DNA of 14,622 nucleotides from Moraxellaceae bacterium UBA2032 (GTDB taxonomy: Bacteria > Pseudomonadota > Gammaproteobacteria > Pseudomonadales > Moraxellaceae). Within the stretch, counting starts at the first letter, position 1. Every line of letters starts with the position of its first letter. The notes under the pieces were generated by a model. That model saw nothing but the letters and a program-made list of their open reading frames with translations, searched no databases and was not told the origin of the DNA. Where the stretch lies: NCBI GenBank assembly GCA_002333125.1, contig DDBM01000100.1, positions 12,778-27,399 on the forward strand, written 5' to 3'. Shown here piece by piece: positions 1-8,027 of this stretch. Both the position numbers and the translations under genes were made by a program.

Positions 1-386
1 CCTGTTGCATTTGCTACACCATATACCTGCGCTAAAGTTTGGCTCGAATAGGCAAGCAAAGCTACAATTTTAGCTACATCCATTGAGCTGCCACCACCCA
101 AACCAATGACACCATCAACTTTTTGTTCACGGGCAAAGGCAAGTGCTTTTTCGATAATTATTTCGGAAGGGTCAGCGACAACATCGGTATATACAACACT
201 CTCAATGCCTGCATCATGTAAACTTGCTAAGGCAAGCTCAATCATTCCTGAGGCAACAATTCCTTTATCAGTGACGATAACAACACGACTCATCGCTAAT
301 GACTTTGCGGCTGCGCCTAATTGTTTTTGGCACGACCCCAAACCACTAATGATTGTTTTTACTGTAGCAAAAGAAAAATCCTGCAT
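1..386 (-). CDS. Iron-containing alcohol dehydrogenase, N-terminal part (runs off the left edge)
   Basis: The reading frame starts at an ATG at 386-384, preceded by an AGAGGGA ribosome binding site, and stays open to the window edge (128 full codons). The N-terminal Rossmann-like domain has the pattern of group III (iron-dependent) alcohol dehydrogenases: an opening strand and turn (MQDFSFATVKTIISGLGS), then VVIVTDKGI near residues 35-43 and the dinucleotide-binding GLGGGSSMD at 95-103. Known members oxidise alcohols or reduce aldehydes with NAD(P)H in the cytoplasm. The metal-binding His/Asp residues lie in the missing C-terminal half, so the substrate and even catalytic competence cannot be judged. 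It has its own upstream region beyond the gyrB terminator, so it is probably a separate transcription unit. The family is clear; the substrate is unknown. Confidence 0.85.
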   Translation of the reverse strand, partial: MQDFSFATVKTIISGLGSCQKQLGAAAKSLAMSRVVIVTDKGIVASGMIELALASLHDAGIESVVYTDVVADPSEIIIEKALAFAREQKVDGVIGLGGGSSMDVAKIVALLAYSSQTLAQVYGVANAT

Positions 387-410
387 TGTTAATTCCCTCT
401 GACTTATTTT

Positions 411-449
411 AGGACTTACGCGATTATTACGACGCAATGCGAAAGTCCT
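411..449. repeat. Imperfect inverted repeat upstream of the alcohol dehydrogenase gene
   Basis: AGGACTTACGC (411-421) and GCGAAAGTCCT (439-449) pair over 11 positions with one mismatch, leaving a 17-nt loop. It sits 25 bp upstream of the dehydrogenase ATG, so it lies within its leader or promoter. It could be a regulatory hairpin or a remnant or miniature form of a mobile element end. No transposase fragment or target-site duplication is visible. Confidence 0.5.
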
Positions 450-561
450 GATATTTTTATGTTTTTAATAGTAGCTCAATACCAAAAATTAGCCATACAG
501 CTTAATTTTCATTACGCAAAACTTACACCTTTATGACAATCAAATGCGTTAGTTTTATAGA

Positions 562-577
562 GCCTAGTTAACTAGGC
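562..577. promoter_or_regulatory. Perfect 16-bp palindrome, possible operator
   Basis: GCCTAGTTAACTAGGC is a perfect dyad in the space between the gyrB terminator (617-641) and the dehydrogenase start (386). With no loop it suits a dimeric repressor site better than an RNA hairpin. Its location suggests a role in controlling the leftward dehydrogenase gene. The cognate regulator is not in the window, so this is inference. Confidence 0.4.
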
Positions 578-616
578 ATAAGCACATCTTACCCCAAAAA
601 CACGCATCATGCAGAC

Positions 617-641
617 AAAAAAAAGGGGCAAAAAGCCCCTT
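617..641 (-). terminator. Rho-independent terminator of the dnaA-dnaN-recF-gyrB operon
   Basis: Read on the minus strand, a 7-bp stem AAGGGGC/GCCCCTT (641-635 with 629-623) with a TTTTT loop is followed by an unbroken run of T (A617-A624 on the plus strand). It starts 23 bp past the gyrB stop codon. This is a textbook intrinsic terminator. Confidence 0.92.
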
Positions 642-664
642 AAAATACATTAATACGCGTCAAC

Positions 665-3103
<2,439 letters not shown>

Positions 3104-3197
3104 TCAAAATAAATACTAGGCTTTGATAAGCCCAAAATACTTTTATCTACCCACAAAATTATTAGGCTATTTTTTAAACAGCTTAAACATTCCAATT

Positions 3198-3206
3198 TTA
3201 TCCACA
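3198..3206 (+). promoter_or_regulatory. Perfect DnaA box overlapping the recF stop codon
   Basis: TTATCCACA on the plus strand. Its first three bases are the complement of the recF stop codon TAA. It lies 20 bp from the parS site and about 3.7 kb left of oriC. It is a single perfect match, so it may be a real site or an accident. Confidence 0.6.
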
Positions 3207-4274
3207 CTGCAACAAAATCTCACCTTGTTCCACGTGAAACAATTTGGCATATTTGTCGAATGTTTGTAGCAAAGGCCACACACTATTTGCCTCTACCGTT
3301 GTAATCAATACCTGTGCTTGTAATTCAACCAAAGACCGTAACAACCGTTCTCTTGCATTAACATCTAACTCTGAGGCTAAATCATCGAGCAAGACCATAC
3401 ACGGTTTTTGTCGGTGCCTTAAAAAAGCAACTTGAGCCAATTTTAAGGCACAAACCAAAAGTTTTTTTTGACCTCTGGACAAAATCAGTTCGGCTAAACC
3501 TATATCTGTTTTAAAGCGTAAATCAGCACGATGCGCTCCAATTTGAGTAAAACCGCGCTGTTTATCTTTAAAGCGACTTTCTTGTAACTGAGTAGCCAAT
3601 TCTTGTTCTACATCAAAACCTGCACTATAGTCCACATTTATAGTTATTTGTGGCAATAACAACGCTAATGCAGAGTCAATAAAAGTTAGCCACTCATTAA
3701 ATACTGTTGTTCTCATATTGTGTAACAATAATGCTTGCTGACTTAATTCTAATTCCCAAATTTGCCATTGAGCATTTTCTACTGTTTCGGTTTTTAACAG
3801 CGCATTTCTTTGTGCTAAGGCACGTTGATAGCGCAACCAATGTGTATAAAAATTAGGCTCTACATAAAACAACAACCAATCTAATAATTGTCGTCTTTGT
3901 TTAGAACCACTTTCTATTAAATCCATATTTTCAGGATGAATAAGTTGCATCGGTAAATCAGATGCAAACTCAGACATACTAGAAACCATCACTCCATTTC
4001 TTTTAAGTGATTGATTTCCTTGTATATTTTTACTTATTCCCAACTGCTGGCCTTGAGTCATGCGTGTAAAAACAGTGCAAACACTTTGGCCATCTTGAAT
4101 CACTTTGCGTACATTCGATGTGCGAAAAGAACGCCCTGTACTTAATAAATAAATAGCTTCTAGTATGGATGTTTTACCACTGCCATTTAAACCATAAAAT
4201 ACATTAAGTGAGCCTAAAGAAAAACTACAAGGGTACAAATTACGTACCCCCGACAGGCTCACCACATCTAGCAT
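3198..4274 (-). CDS. recF: DNA replication and repair protein RecF
   Basis: RecF is an SMC/ABC-type ATPase that, with RecO and RecR, loads RecA at gaps in single-stranded DNA and supports recovery of stalled forks. The protein is 358 residues (E. coli 357). Visible motifs are Walker A GLNGSGKT at 28-35, the ABC-type signature around LSRGQKKLL, and Walker B with D-loop (MVLLDDLASELD) near residue 300. The start ATG at 4274 lies 13 bp after the dnaN stop, and an AGGA lies across that stop, which suggests translational coupling. The last codons are unusual because they also form a ParB parS site (encoding FHVEQ) and a DnaA box over the stop codon. Confidence 0.97.
   Translation of the reverse strand: MLDVVSLSGVRNLYPCSFSLGSLNVFYGLNGSGKTSILEAIYLLSTGRSFRTSNVRKVIQDGQSVCTVFTRMTQGQQLGISKNIQGNQSLKRNGVMVSSMSEFASDLPMQLIHPENMDLIESGSKQRRQLLDWLLFYVEPNFYTHWLRYQRALAQRNALLKTETVENAQWQIWELELSQQALLLHNMRTTVFNEWLTFIDSALALLLPQITINVDYSAGFDVEQELATQLQESRFKDKQRGFTQIGAHRADLRFKTDIGLAELILSRGQKKLLVCALKLAQVAFLRHRQKPCMVLLDDLASELDVNARERLLRSLVELQAQVLITTVEANSVWPLLQTFDKYAKLFHVEQGEILLQCG
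3226..3241. promoter_or_regulatory. parS: parS centromere-like ParB binding site
   Basis: TGTTCCACGTGAAACA matches all fixed positions of the established bacterial parS consensus TGTTNCACGTGAAACA, with the central CACGTG at 3231-3236. ParB (Spo0J) binds such sites, spreads on flanking DNA and, with ParA and SMC, segregates origins; parS sites normally cluster close to oriC. This one is embedded in the recF coding sequence, about 3.7 kb left of the origin. The parA and parB genes are not in the window. Confidence 0.92.
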
Positions 4275-4287
4275 ACTAATATCAATC

Positions 4288-5442
4288 CTACAGGCGCATA
4301 GGCATCACAACATATACCGCGTCTTGGCTATCAGTTTCTTGCACCAATATTGAGGCGTTAGAATCACTTAATATCAATTTAGTATTAACACCTTCTAATA
4401 CATTCAGCACGTCTAATAAATACTGTACGTTAAAGGCAATCTCTAAATCATCCCCCACATATTCTACCGCTAATTCTTCGCGCGCTTCTTCTTGCTCTGG
4501 GTTATTTGCCTGAATACATAAGTCATTGTTTTTTAACAAAAATTTAACACCTTTGTATTTTTCATTGGTCAAAATAGATGCCCGCTGTAAGGCATTTTTA
4601 AAGTCTTCATGGCTTAATAAAACATTTTTATCACCACCACGAGGCAAGACGCGTTGATAATCAGGAAACTTGCCATCAATCAATTTTGAGGTAAACGATA
4701 CAAAACCCTCTACGGTATTATCGTCTTCTTTCTTTTTATTAGCAGTAATCGGCAAGGTGACTTGTAAGTGATTATTACCAAAAGTAAGGTGTAATGCGCT
4801 GTCTTCATCATTCAACAAACGCTGTAATTCTTGCACCCCTTTACGCGGTACAATGACCTGAATTTTTTCGCTAGGGGAAGCCTCAGCATGGGCATCAAAC
4901 AACGCAAGGCGGTGGCCGTCTGTGGTTACCGTACGCAATTGATTAGCCGTTACCTCAAACAACATCCCTGTTAAATAATAACGGACATCTTGTTGAGCCA
5001 TTGCAAAGCCTGTTTTTTCGATAAGACGTTTTAAATTGCGCTGACTAATATTTAAAGAAAACGCGCCTGCATCTTCTTCTAAACTAGGAAAGTCTTGAGC
5101 GGGCAGGGTGGCTAAAGAAAAGCGACTCCGTCCCGATTTGATTAATAGTTTTTGCTCATCCATGCTCAACTCAATCATGGCAGAGGCGGGGAGGGATTTA
5201 CAAATATCTAATAGTTTACGGCAAGGAATAGTTACTTCACCTGTTTGAACCAATTGCTCAGCACTGAGTTTTTGTGTCGCAACCAATTCCACTTCTAAAT
5301 CTGTGCCTGTAAACGAAATTTCATCTTCAGAAACACGCAACAAAACATTGGCCAAAATAGGCATAGTATGTTTACGTTCAACAACGCCAGCCACTTGTTG
5401 TAATGGTTTTAATAATTGTTCACGTCCAATAGATAATTTCAT
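4288..5442 (-). CDS. dnaN: DNA polymerase III sliding clamp (beta subunit)
   Basis: The beta clamp is a ring-shaped homodimer that tethers DNA polymerase III and many repair proteins to DNA. The protein is 384 residues and aligns throughout with the family: N-terminal MKLSIGREQLLKPLQ, mid-section TDGHRLAL near 174-181, and the C-terminal VYVVMPMRL that forms part of the partner-binding pocket. It is about 18 residues longer than E. coli DnaN (366). The extra length is at least partly a lysine- and acid-rich insert around 233-246 (ANKKKEDDNTVEG), just before the FTSKLIDGKFPDY segment, probably a surface loop. The start ATG at 5442 has an AGAGGAT ribosome site. It follows dnaA by 19 bp and precedes recF by 13 bp, so all three are co-transcribed. 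Confidence 0.98.
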   Translation of the reverse strand: MKLSIGREQLLKPLQQVAGVVERKHTMPILANVLLRVSEDEISFTGTDLEVELVATQKLSAEQLVQTGEVTIPCRKLLDICKSLPASAMIELSMDEQKLLIKSGRSRFSLATLPAQDFPSLEEDAGAFSLNISQRNLKRLIEKTGFAMAQQDVRYYLTGMLFEVTANQLRTVTTDGHRLALFDAHAEASPSEKIQVIVPRKGVQELQRLLNDEDSALHLTFGNNHLQVTLPITANKKKEDDNTVEGFVSFTSKLIDGKFPDYQRVLPRGGDKNVLLSHEDFKNALQRASILTNEKYKGVKFLLKNNDLCIQANNPEQEEAREELAVEYVGDDLEIAFNVQYLLDVLNVLEGVNTKLILSDSNASILVQETDSQDAVYVVMPMRL

Positions 5443-5461
5443 TGCATATCCTCTGTAATAA

Positions 5462-6793
5462 TTAACCGTGTAATGAACGGATTAAATTGTGATAATCTTC
5501 GGCCACTTCTTTATCAAGCCTGCGTAATTCATCCACTTTTTCACAAGCGTGCATCACGGTTGAGTGGTCTCTGCCTTCAAATGCTAAGCCAATATCAGGA
5601 TAACTACTGCCCGTTAATTCTCGCGCTAAAGCCATCGCTATTTGCCGAGGACGAGCATAAATCCGTGTCCGTTTATGTGCTGTTAATTCCCGTAAAGGAA
5701 TTCGATAATATTCGGCCACCATTTTTTGAATACTATCAATATTTACCTGTCTCGCTCTAACTGCTAATACATCTTTTAAGGCGTGTTTAACAATATCAAT
5801 ATCAATTGCTCGCCCTTGAAAACGTGCCGTTGCCATTACTTTATTTAATGCGCCTTCTAATTCACGCACATTAGCTTGAATATGTTGCGCTATAAATAAG
5901 GCCGCAGGCTTTGGTAAATCCATTTTATTAATTTCGGCTTTTTTGCGTAGAATACCTACCCGATTTTCTAAATCAGGTGGGTCGAGTTGTACGGTTAATC
6001 CCCATGAGAATCTTGATTTTAATTGCTCATCTAAATCAGGTATTTCTTTAGGGTAACGATCCGATGTTAAAATAATCTGACCGTTATTCTCTAAAAGGGT
6101 ATTAAACGTATAAAAAAACTCTTCTAAACTTGCGCCTTTTCCTGCCAAAAAATGAATATCATCAATTAATAATAAATCTAAATCTCGACATGATTTTTTA
6201 AAATCATCAATCGCTCCGCGTTGTAATGCCGAAACAAAACCACCCACAAACTTTTCGGAGGTTAAATATAATACTCGCGCATTATGTTTTTTGGCCAATA
6301 AAGCATGGCCAACCGCTTGCATTAAATGCGTTTTACCTAAACCTGTTGCGCCGTATAAAAACAAGGGATTGTGATTAGTATCCGCAGGTTTTTGAATCAC
6401 GCTTTGGCAAGCAGCATACGCTAATTGATTGCCTTTGCCTTGTACAAAGTTTTCTAGGGTAAAGCCGTCATTCAAGGCTGGTTTAGGTCTTTCCTGCACC
6501 GCTATCGGCGGGGGAGGGGAGGGGGTAAGACGTGTAGATTCCTCAGCACGCGCAAATTTTGTACCCACATCAAGGGATACTTGATTAATTCGACCCTCAC
6601 TAAAATCCGCCACCAGCAAGCGAATCCGTTCCAAGTATTTTTCTGCAATATGCTTACGAAAAAAAGGGTTAGGTGCGAGTAAACGTAAATATGTGTCGCT
6701 TTCTTCCACCTGAAGCGGACGTATCCACATACCAAACAAGTTAGCGGGCATCTCGTCTTGCAGACGTTCAAGACACAATGTCCAGATCATCAT
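5462..6793 (-). CDS. dnaA: Chromosomal replication initiator DnaA
   Basis: DnaA is the AAA+ ATPase that binds DnaA boxes and melts oriC. The protein is 443 residues (E. coli 467). Domain I is about 1-80. Domain II is very short and proline-rich (about 85-107, with a PSPPPP run). Domain III has Walker A GATGLGKT at 148-155, Walker B LLLIDD at 207-212, an arginine-finger candidate R261 and sensor-2 R310. The DNA-binding domain IV ends with GRDHSTVMHACEKV at 407-420, the helix-turn-helix signature that reads TTATCCACA. Two tandem ATGs exist (6793 and 6790). GGAG is only 4 nt from the first and 7 nt from the second, so translation may begin at 6790. A good promoter and the oriC box array lie directly upstream, so autoregulation by DnaA is likely. 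Confidence 0.98.
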   Translation of the reverse strand: MMIWTLCLERLQDEMPANLFGMWIRPLQVEESDTYLRLLAPNPFFRKHIAEKYLERIRLLVADFSEGRINQVSLDVGTKFARAEESTRLTPSPPPPIAVQERPKPALNDGFTLENFVQGKGNQLAYAACQSVIQKPADTNHNPLFLYGATGLGKTHLMQAVGHALLAKKHNARVLYLTSEKFVGGFVSALQRGAIDDFKKSCRDLDLLLIDDIHFLAGKGASLEEFFYTFNTLLENNGQIILTSDRYPKEIPDLDEQLKSRFSWGLTVQLDPPDLENRVGILRKKAEINKMDLPKPAALFIAQHIQANVRELEGALNKVMATARFQGRAIDIDIVKHALKDVLAVRARQVNIDSIQKMVAEYYRIPLRELTAHKRTRIYARPRQIAMALARELTGSSYPDIGLAFEGRDHSTVMHACEKVDELRRLDKEVAEDYHNLIRSLHG

Positions 6794-6823
6794 GCTTCTC
6801 CAATGCCATCAAAAAGGCTGGCC

Positions 6824-6852
6824 ATTGTACGCAAGCAAAGCACGTTTGTCAG
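6824..6852 (-). promoter_or_regulatory. Sigma-70 promoter of dnaA
   Basis: On the minus strand CTGACA (-35, complement of 6847-6852) and TACAAT (-10, complement of 6824-6829) are separated by exactly 17 bp. Each differs from consensus at one position. The predicted start is near 6817, about 25 nt before the dnaA ATG. The first DnaA box lies 44 bp upstream of the -35, so binding could influence this promoter. Confidence 0.75.
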
Positions 6853-6895
6853 CTCAAAAAACAGCAAAAAAGATGTAAATATTTATCCTAAAACC

Positions 6896-6962
6896 TGTGG
6901 ATAAGTCTGTGGATAAGTGCTGTGGATAACTTGCGTTTTTCTGTGGATAAGTCTGTGGATAA
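6896..6962 (-). promoter_or_regulatory. Left DnaA-box array of oriC (five perfect boxes)
   Basis: TGTGGATAA occurs at 6896-6904, 6908-6916, 6921-6929, 6942-6950 and 6954-6962, all in the same orientation. Start-to-start spacings are 12, 13, 21 and 12 bp, so most neighbours are one or two helical turns apart. This is a dense co-oriented array suited to forming a DnaA filament. Confidence 0.93.
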
Positions 6963-6987
6963 CTTTTTTCGCAAAAAGTTATCCACA
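6954..6987. repeat. 15-bp perfect inverted repeat formed by head-to-head DnaA boxes
   Basis: TGTGGATAACTTTTT (6954-6968) and its exact complement (6973-6987) flank a 4-nt centre, TCGC. Pairing extends 6 bp beyond the boxes, so the symmetry is more than two boxes facing each other. It could extrude a cruciform, or act as a bidirectional terminator-like hairpin that keeps transcription out of the origin core. Confidence 0.8.
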
Positions 6988-7053
6988 TTTTGTCCACAGG
7001 GTTATCCACAGGGTATGTATTTGATAAATAACTGAAAAGGCGACTTATCCACA
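6979..7053 (+). promoter_or_regulatory. Right DnaA-box array of oriC (three perfect boxes, one near-perfect)
   Basis: TTATCCACA at 6979-6987, 7002-7010 and 7045-7053, with TTGTCCACA at 6990-6998. The first three are 11-12 bp apart. The array points toward the AT-rich unwinding region that begins 18 bp after the last box. Confidence 0.93.
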
Positions 7054-7070
7054 GAAAAACGCCACACTCA

Positions 7071-7123
7071 CTATAAATTCCTTATTATATAAATTTATAT
7101 ATAAATTTAAATTCTTATAGTAA
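7071..7123. repeat. AT-rich DNA unwinding element with 12-bp tandem repeat
   Basis: This segment is almost entirely A and T. It contains the perfect tandem repeat TATATAAATTTA at 7086-7097 and 7098-7109, and a third partial copy, TATAAATT, at 7072-7079. Tandem AT-rich repeats beside a DnaA-box array are the hallmark of the melted segment in bacterial origins. The right edge is a GC cluster, GCAGCGC (7124-7130). Confidence 0.88.
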
Positions 7124-7137
7124 GCAGCGCAAAAATC

Positions 7138-7146
7138 TGTGGATAA
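7138..7146 (-). promoter_or_regulatory. DnaA box on the far side of the unwinding element
   Basis: A perfect TGTGGATAA, that is TTATCCACA on the minus strand, pointing toward the AT-rich segment. Going leftward from it the minus strand reads a spacer, the GC cluster GCGCTGC, then TTACTATAA, resembling the box / GC cluster / DnaA-trio order described for B. subtilis. Confidence 0.85.
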
Positions 7147-7195
7147 CTCAAAAAAGTTTGCAACTTGGCCATAAAAAAATGAGTTAATTTAAGGT

Positions 7196-7224
7196 TTGAC
7201 AGCAAGCCGTAAAATACTTAGAAT
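7196..7224 (+). promoter_or_regulatory. Sigma-70 promoter of the rpmH operon
   Basis: TTGACA (7196-7201, perfect -35) and TAGAAT (7219-7224, one mismatch) are separated by 17 bp. The predicted start is near 7231, giving a leader of about 44 nt before rpmH. A 10-bp palindrome AATGGCCATT (7240-7249) lies in that leader. Strong promoters are expected for ribosomal protein operons. Confidence 0.88.
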
Positions 7225-7274
7225 GACCCCCTTTTTGAGAATGGCCATTTGGCTATCTGAGTTGAGTAAAAATC

Positions 7275-7409
7275 ATGAAGCGTACTTTTCAACCTAGCGA
7301 AATCAAACGCAAACGTACTCACGGTTTCCGCGCTCGTATGGCAGACAAAAACGGCCGCGCCGTGTTGGCTCGTCGCCGTGCTAAGGGTCGTAAGCGTTTA
7401 ACGGTGTGA
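7275..7409 (+). CDS. rpmH: 50S ribosomal protein L34
   Basis: The 44-residue, very basic protein begins [20 protein letters not shown] and ends [12 protein letters not shown], which is the L34 pattern along its entire length. L34 is a small structural protein of the large ribosomal subunit. It is the first gene of the rightward operon, 51 bp after the predicted -10. Its TGA stop overlaps the GTG start of rnpA as GTGA (7406-7409), so the two are translationally coupled. The family length is normal. Confidence 0.98.
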   Translation: MKRTFQPSEIKRKRTHGFRARMADKNGRAVLARRRAKGRKRLTV

Positions 7410-7825
7410 GTTTAGTTAATCGTTATCTCTTTCGGCCTGAACAACGTATTCGCAATAGCGCAGGTTTTCAGGTCGTTTTTGATAGCCCCTCGTGTAAAGT
7501 GGCTCAGCCACAGTATCTTGTGTTAATTCGTGGTAATACCCAAGCAAAATCCAAATTAGGTTTTGTGATTGCCCGAAAAAAAATACGCCTAGCGGTGCAG
7601 CGAAATCGCATTAAGCGTATTACGCGCAATAGTTTTAGATTGCATCAGTACGACTTACCCGCTGTTGATATCGTGTTTATTGCACGGCAAGGTTTAGACG
7701 ATTTGAGTAATGCAGAACTAGCTAAAGCGTTATCTAAAACGTGGCAGCAAGTGCAACGTCGATATCAAGCCGCTCTCAAGGCGACACATGAAAATCCTGC
7801 TTCTAACACCCATCCGATTTTATAA
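7406..7825 (+). CDS. rnpA: Ribonuclease P protein component
   Basis: RnpA is the protein cofactor that helps the RNase P RNA remove 5' leaders from pre-tRNAs. The 139-residue product uses a GTG start overlapping the rpmH stop. The conserved RNA-binding signature is present as [13 protein letters not shown], preceded by the [14 protein letters not shown] strand and helix. It is about 20 residues longer than the E. coli protein (119). The extra C-terminal tail ([14 protein letters not shown]) lies in DNA that also encodes the start of yidD, a 38-bp overlap, so it is probably dispensable. Position after rpmH is near-universal. Confidence 0.97.
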   Translation: MSLVNRYLFRPEQRIRNSAGFQVVFDSPSCKVAQPQYLVLIRGNTQAKSKLGFVIARKKIRLAVQRNRIKRITRNSFRLHQYDLPAVDIVFIARQGLDDLSNAELAKALSKTWQQVQRRYQAALKATHENPASNTHPIL

Positions 7826-8027
7826 ATATGCAATCAGCCCTTTAATGGCTGGGCATTGCCGATTCTCTCCTACTTGTTCAACGTATGCCGAAGAAGCTAT
7901 CCAGCAACACGGTATGCTTAAAGGTAGCTATTTAGCATCAAAACGTATTTTACGTTGCCATCCTTGGGGTGGTGCAGGTTACGATCCTGTGCCTGACTCT
8001 TTCTTTTGGTTTCCAGTGGAAAAATGA
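7788..8027 (+). CDS. yidD: Membrane protein insertion efficiency factor YidD
   Basis: YidD is a small inner-membrane-associated protein that assists YidC-dependent insertion. The 79-residue product shows the family pattern: an N-terminal amphipathic or hydrophobic stretch ([20 protein letters not shown]), then [15 protein letters not shown] with conserved cysteines, and a C-terminal [13 protein letters not shown]. The ATG at 7788 lies inside the end of rnpA. The stop overlaps the yidC ATG as ATGA (8024-8027). Such overlaps suggest coupled translation of the whole chain. The function is taken from the family; the identification is secure. Confidence 0.95.
   Translation: MKILLLTPIRFYKYAISPLMAGHCRFSPTCSTYAEEAIQQHGMLKGSYLASKRILRCHPWGGAGYDPVPDSFFWFPVEK

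Larger units (their letters stand above)
6883..7146. other. oriC: Chromosomal replication origin oriC
   Basis: The dnaA-rpmH intergenic region (6794-7274) holds nine perfect TTATCCACA boxes, one near-perfect box (6990-6998, TTGTCCACA) and a weak one (6883-6891). It also holds an AT-rich segment at 7071-7123 bounded by a box on each side. Boxes left of about 6965 face the minus strand, and those at 6979-7053 face the plus strand. The last box (7138-7146) again faces the minus strand. The position between divergent dnaA and rpmH, with genes on both sides pointing outward, is the standard one. Between 6794 and 7274 I find no GATC, unlike the E. coli origin. Confidence 0.95.

Noticed and set aside
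106..402. 98-codon plus-strand open frame opposite the alcohol dehydrogenase gene
   Set aside because: The minus strand encodes a clear iron-type dehydrogenase with the GGGSSMD motif; the plus-strand frame is only its shadow.
3119..3132. GGCTT/AAGCC hairpin in the recF-gyrB gap as a terminator
   Set aside because: Only five base pairs and no proper T-run on either strand; at most a weak attenuator.
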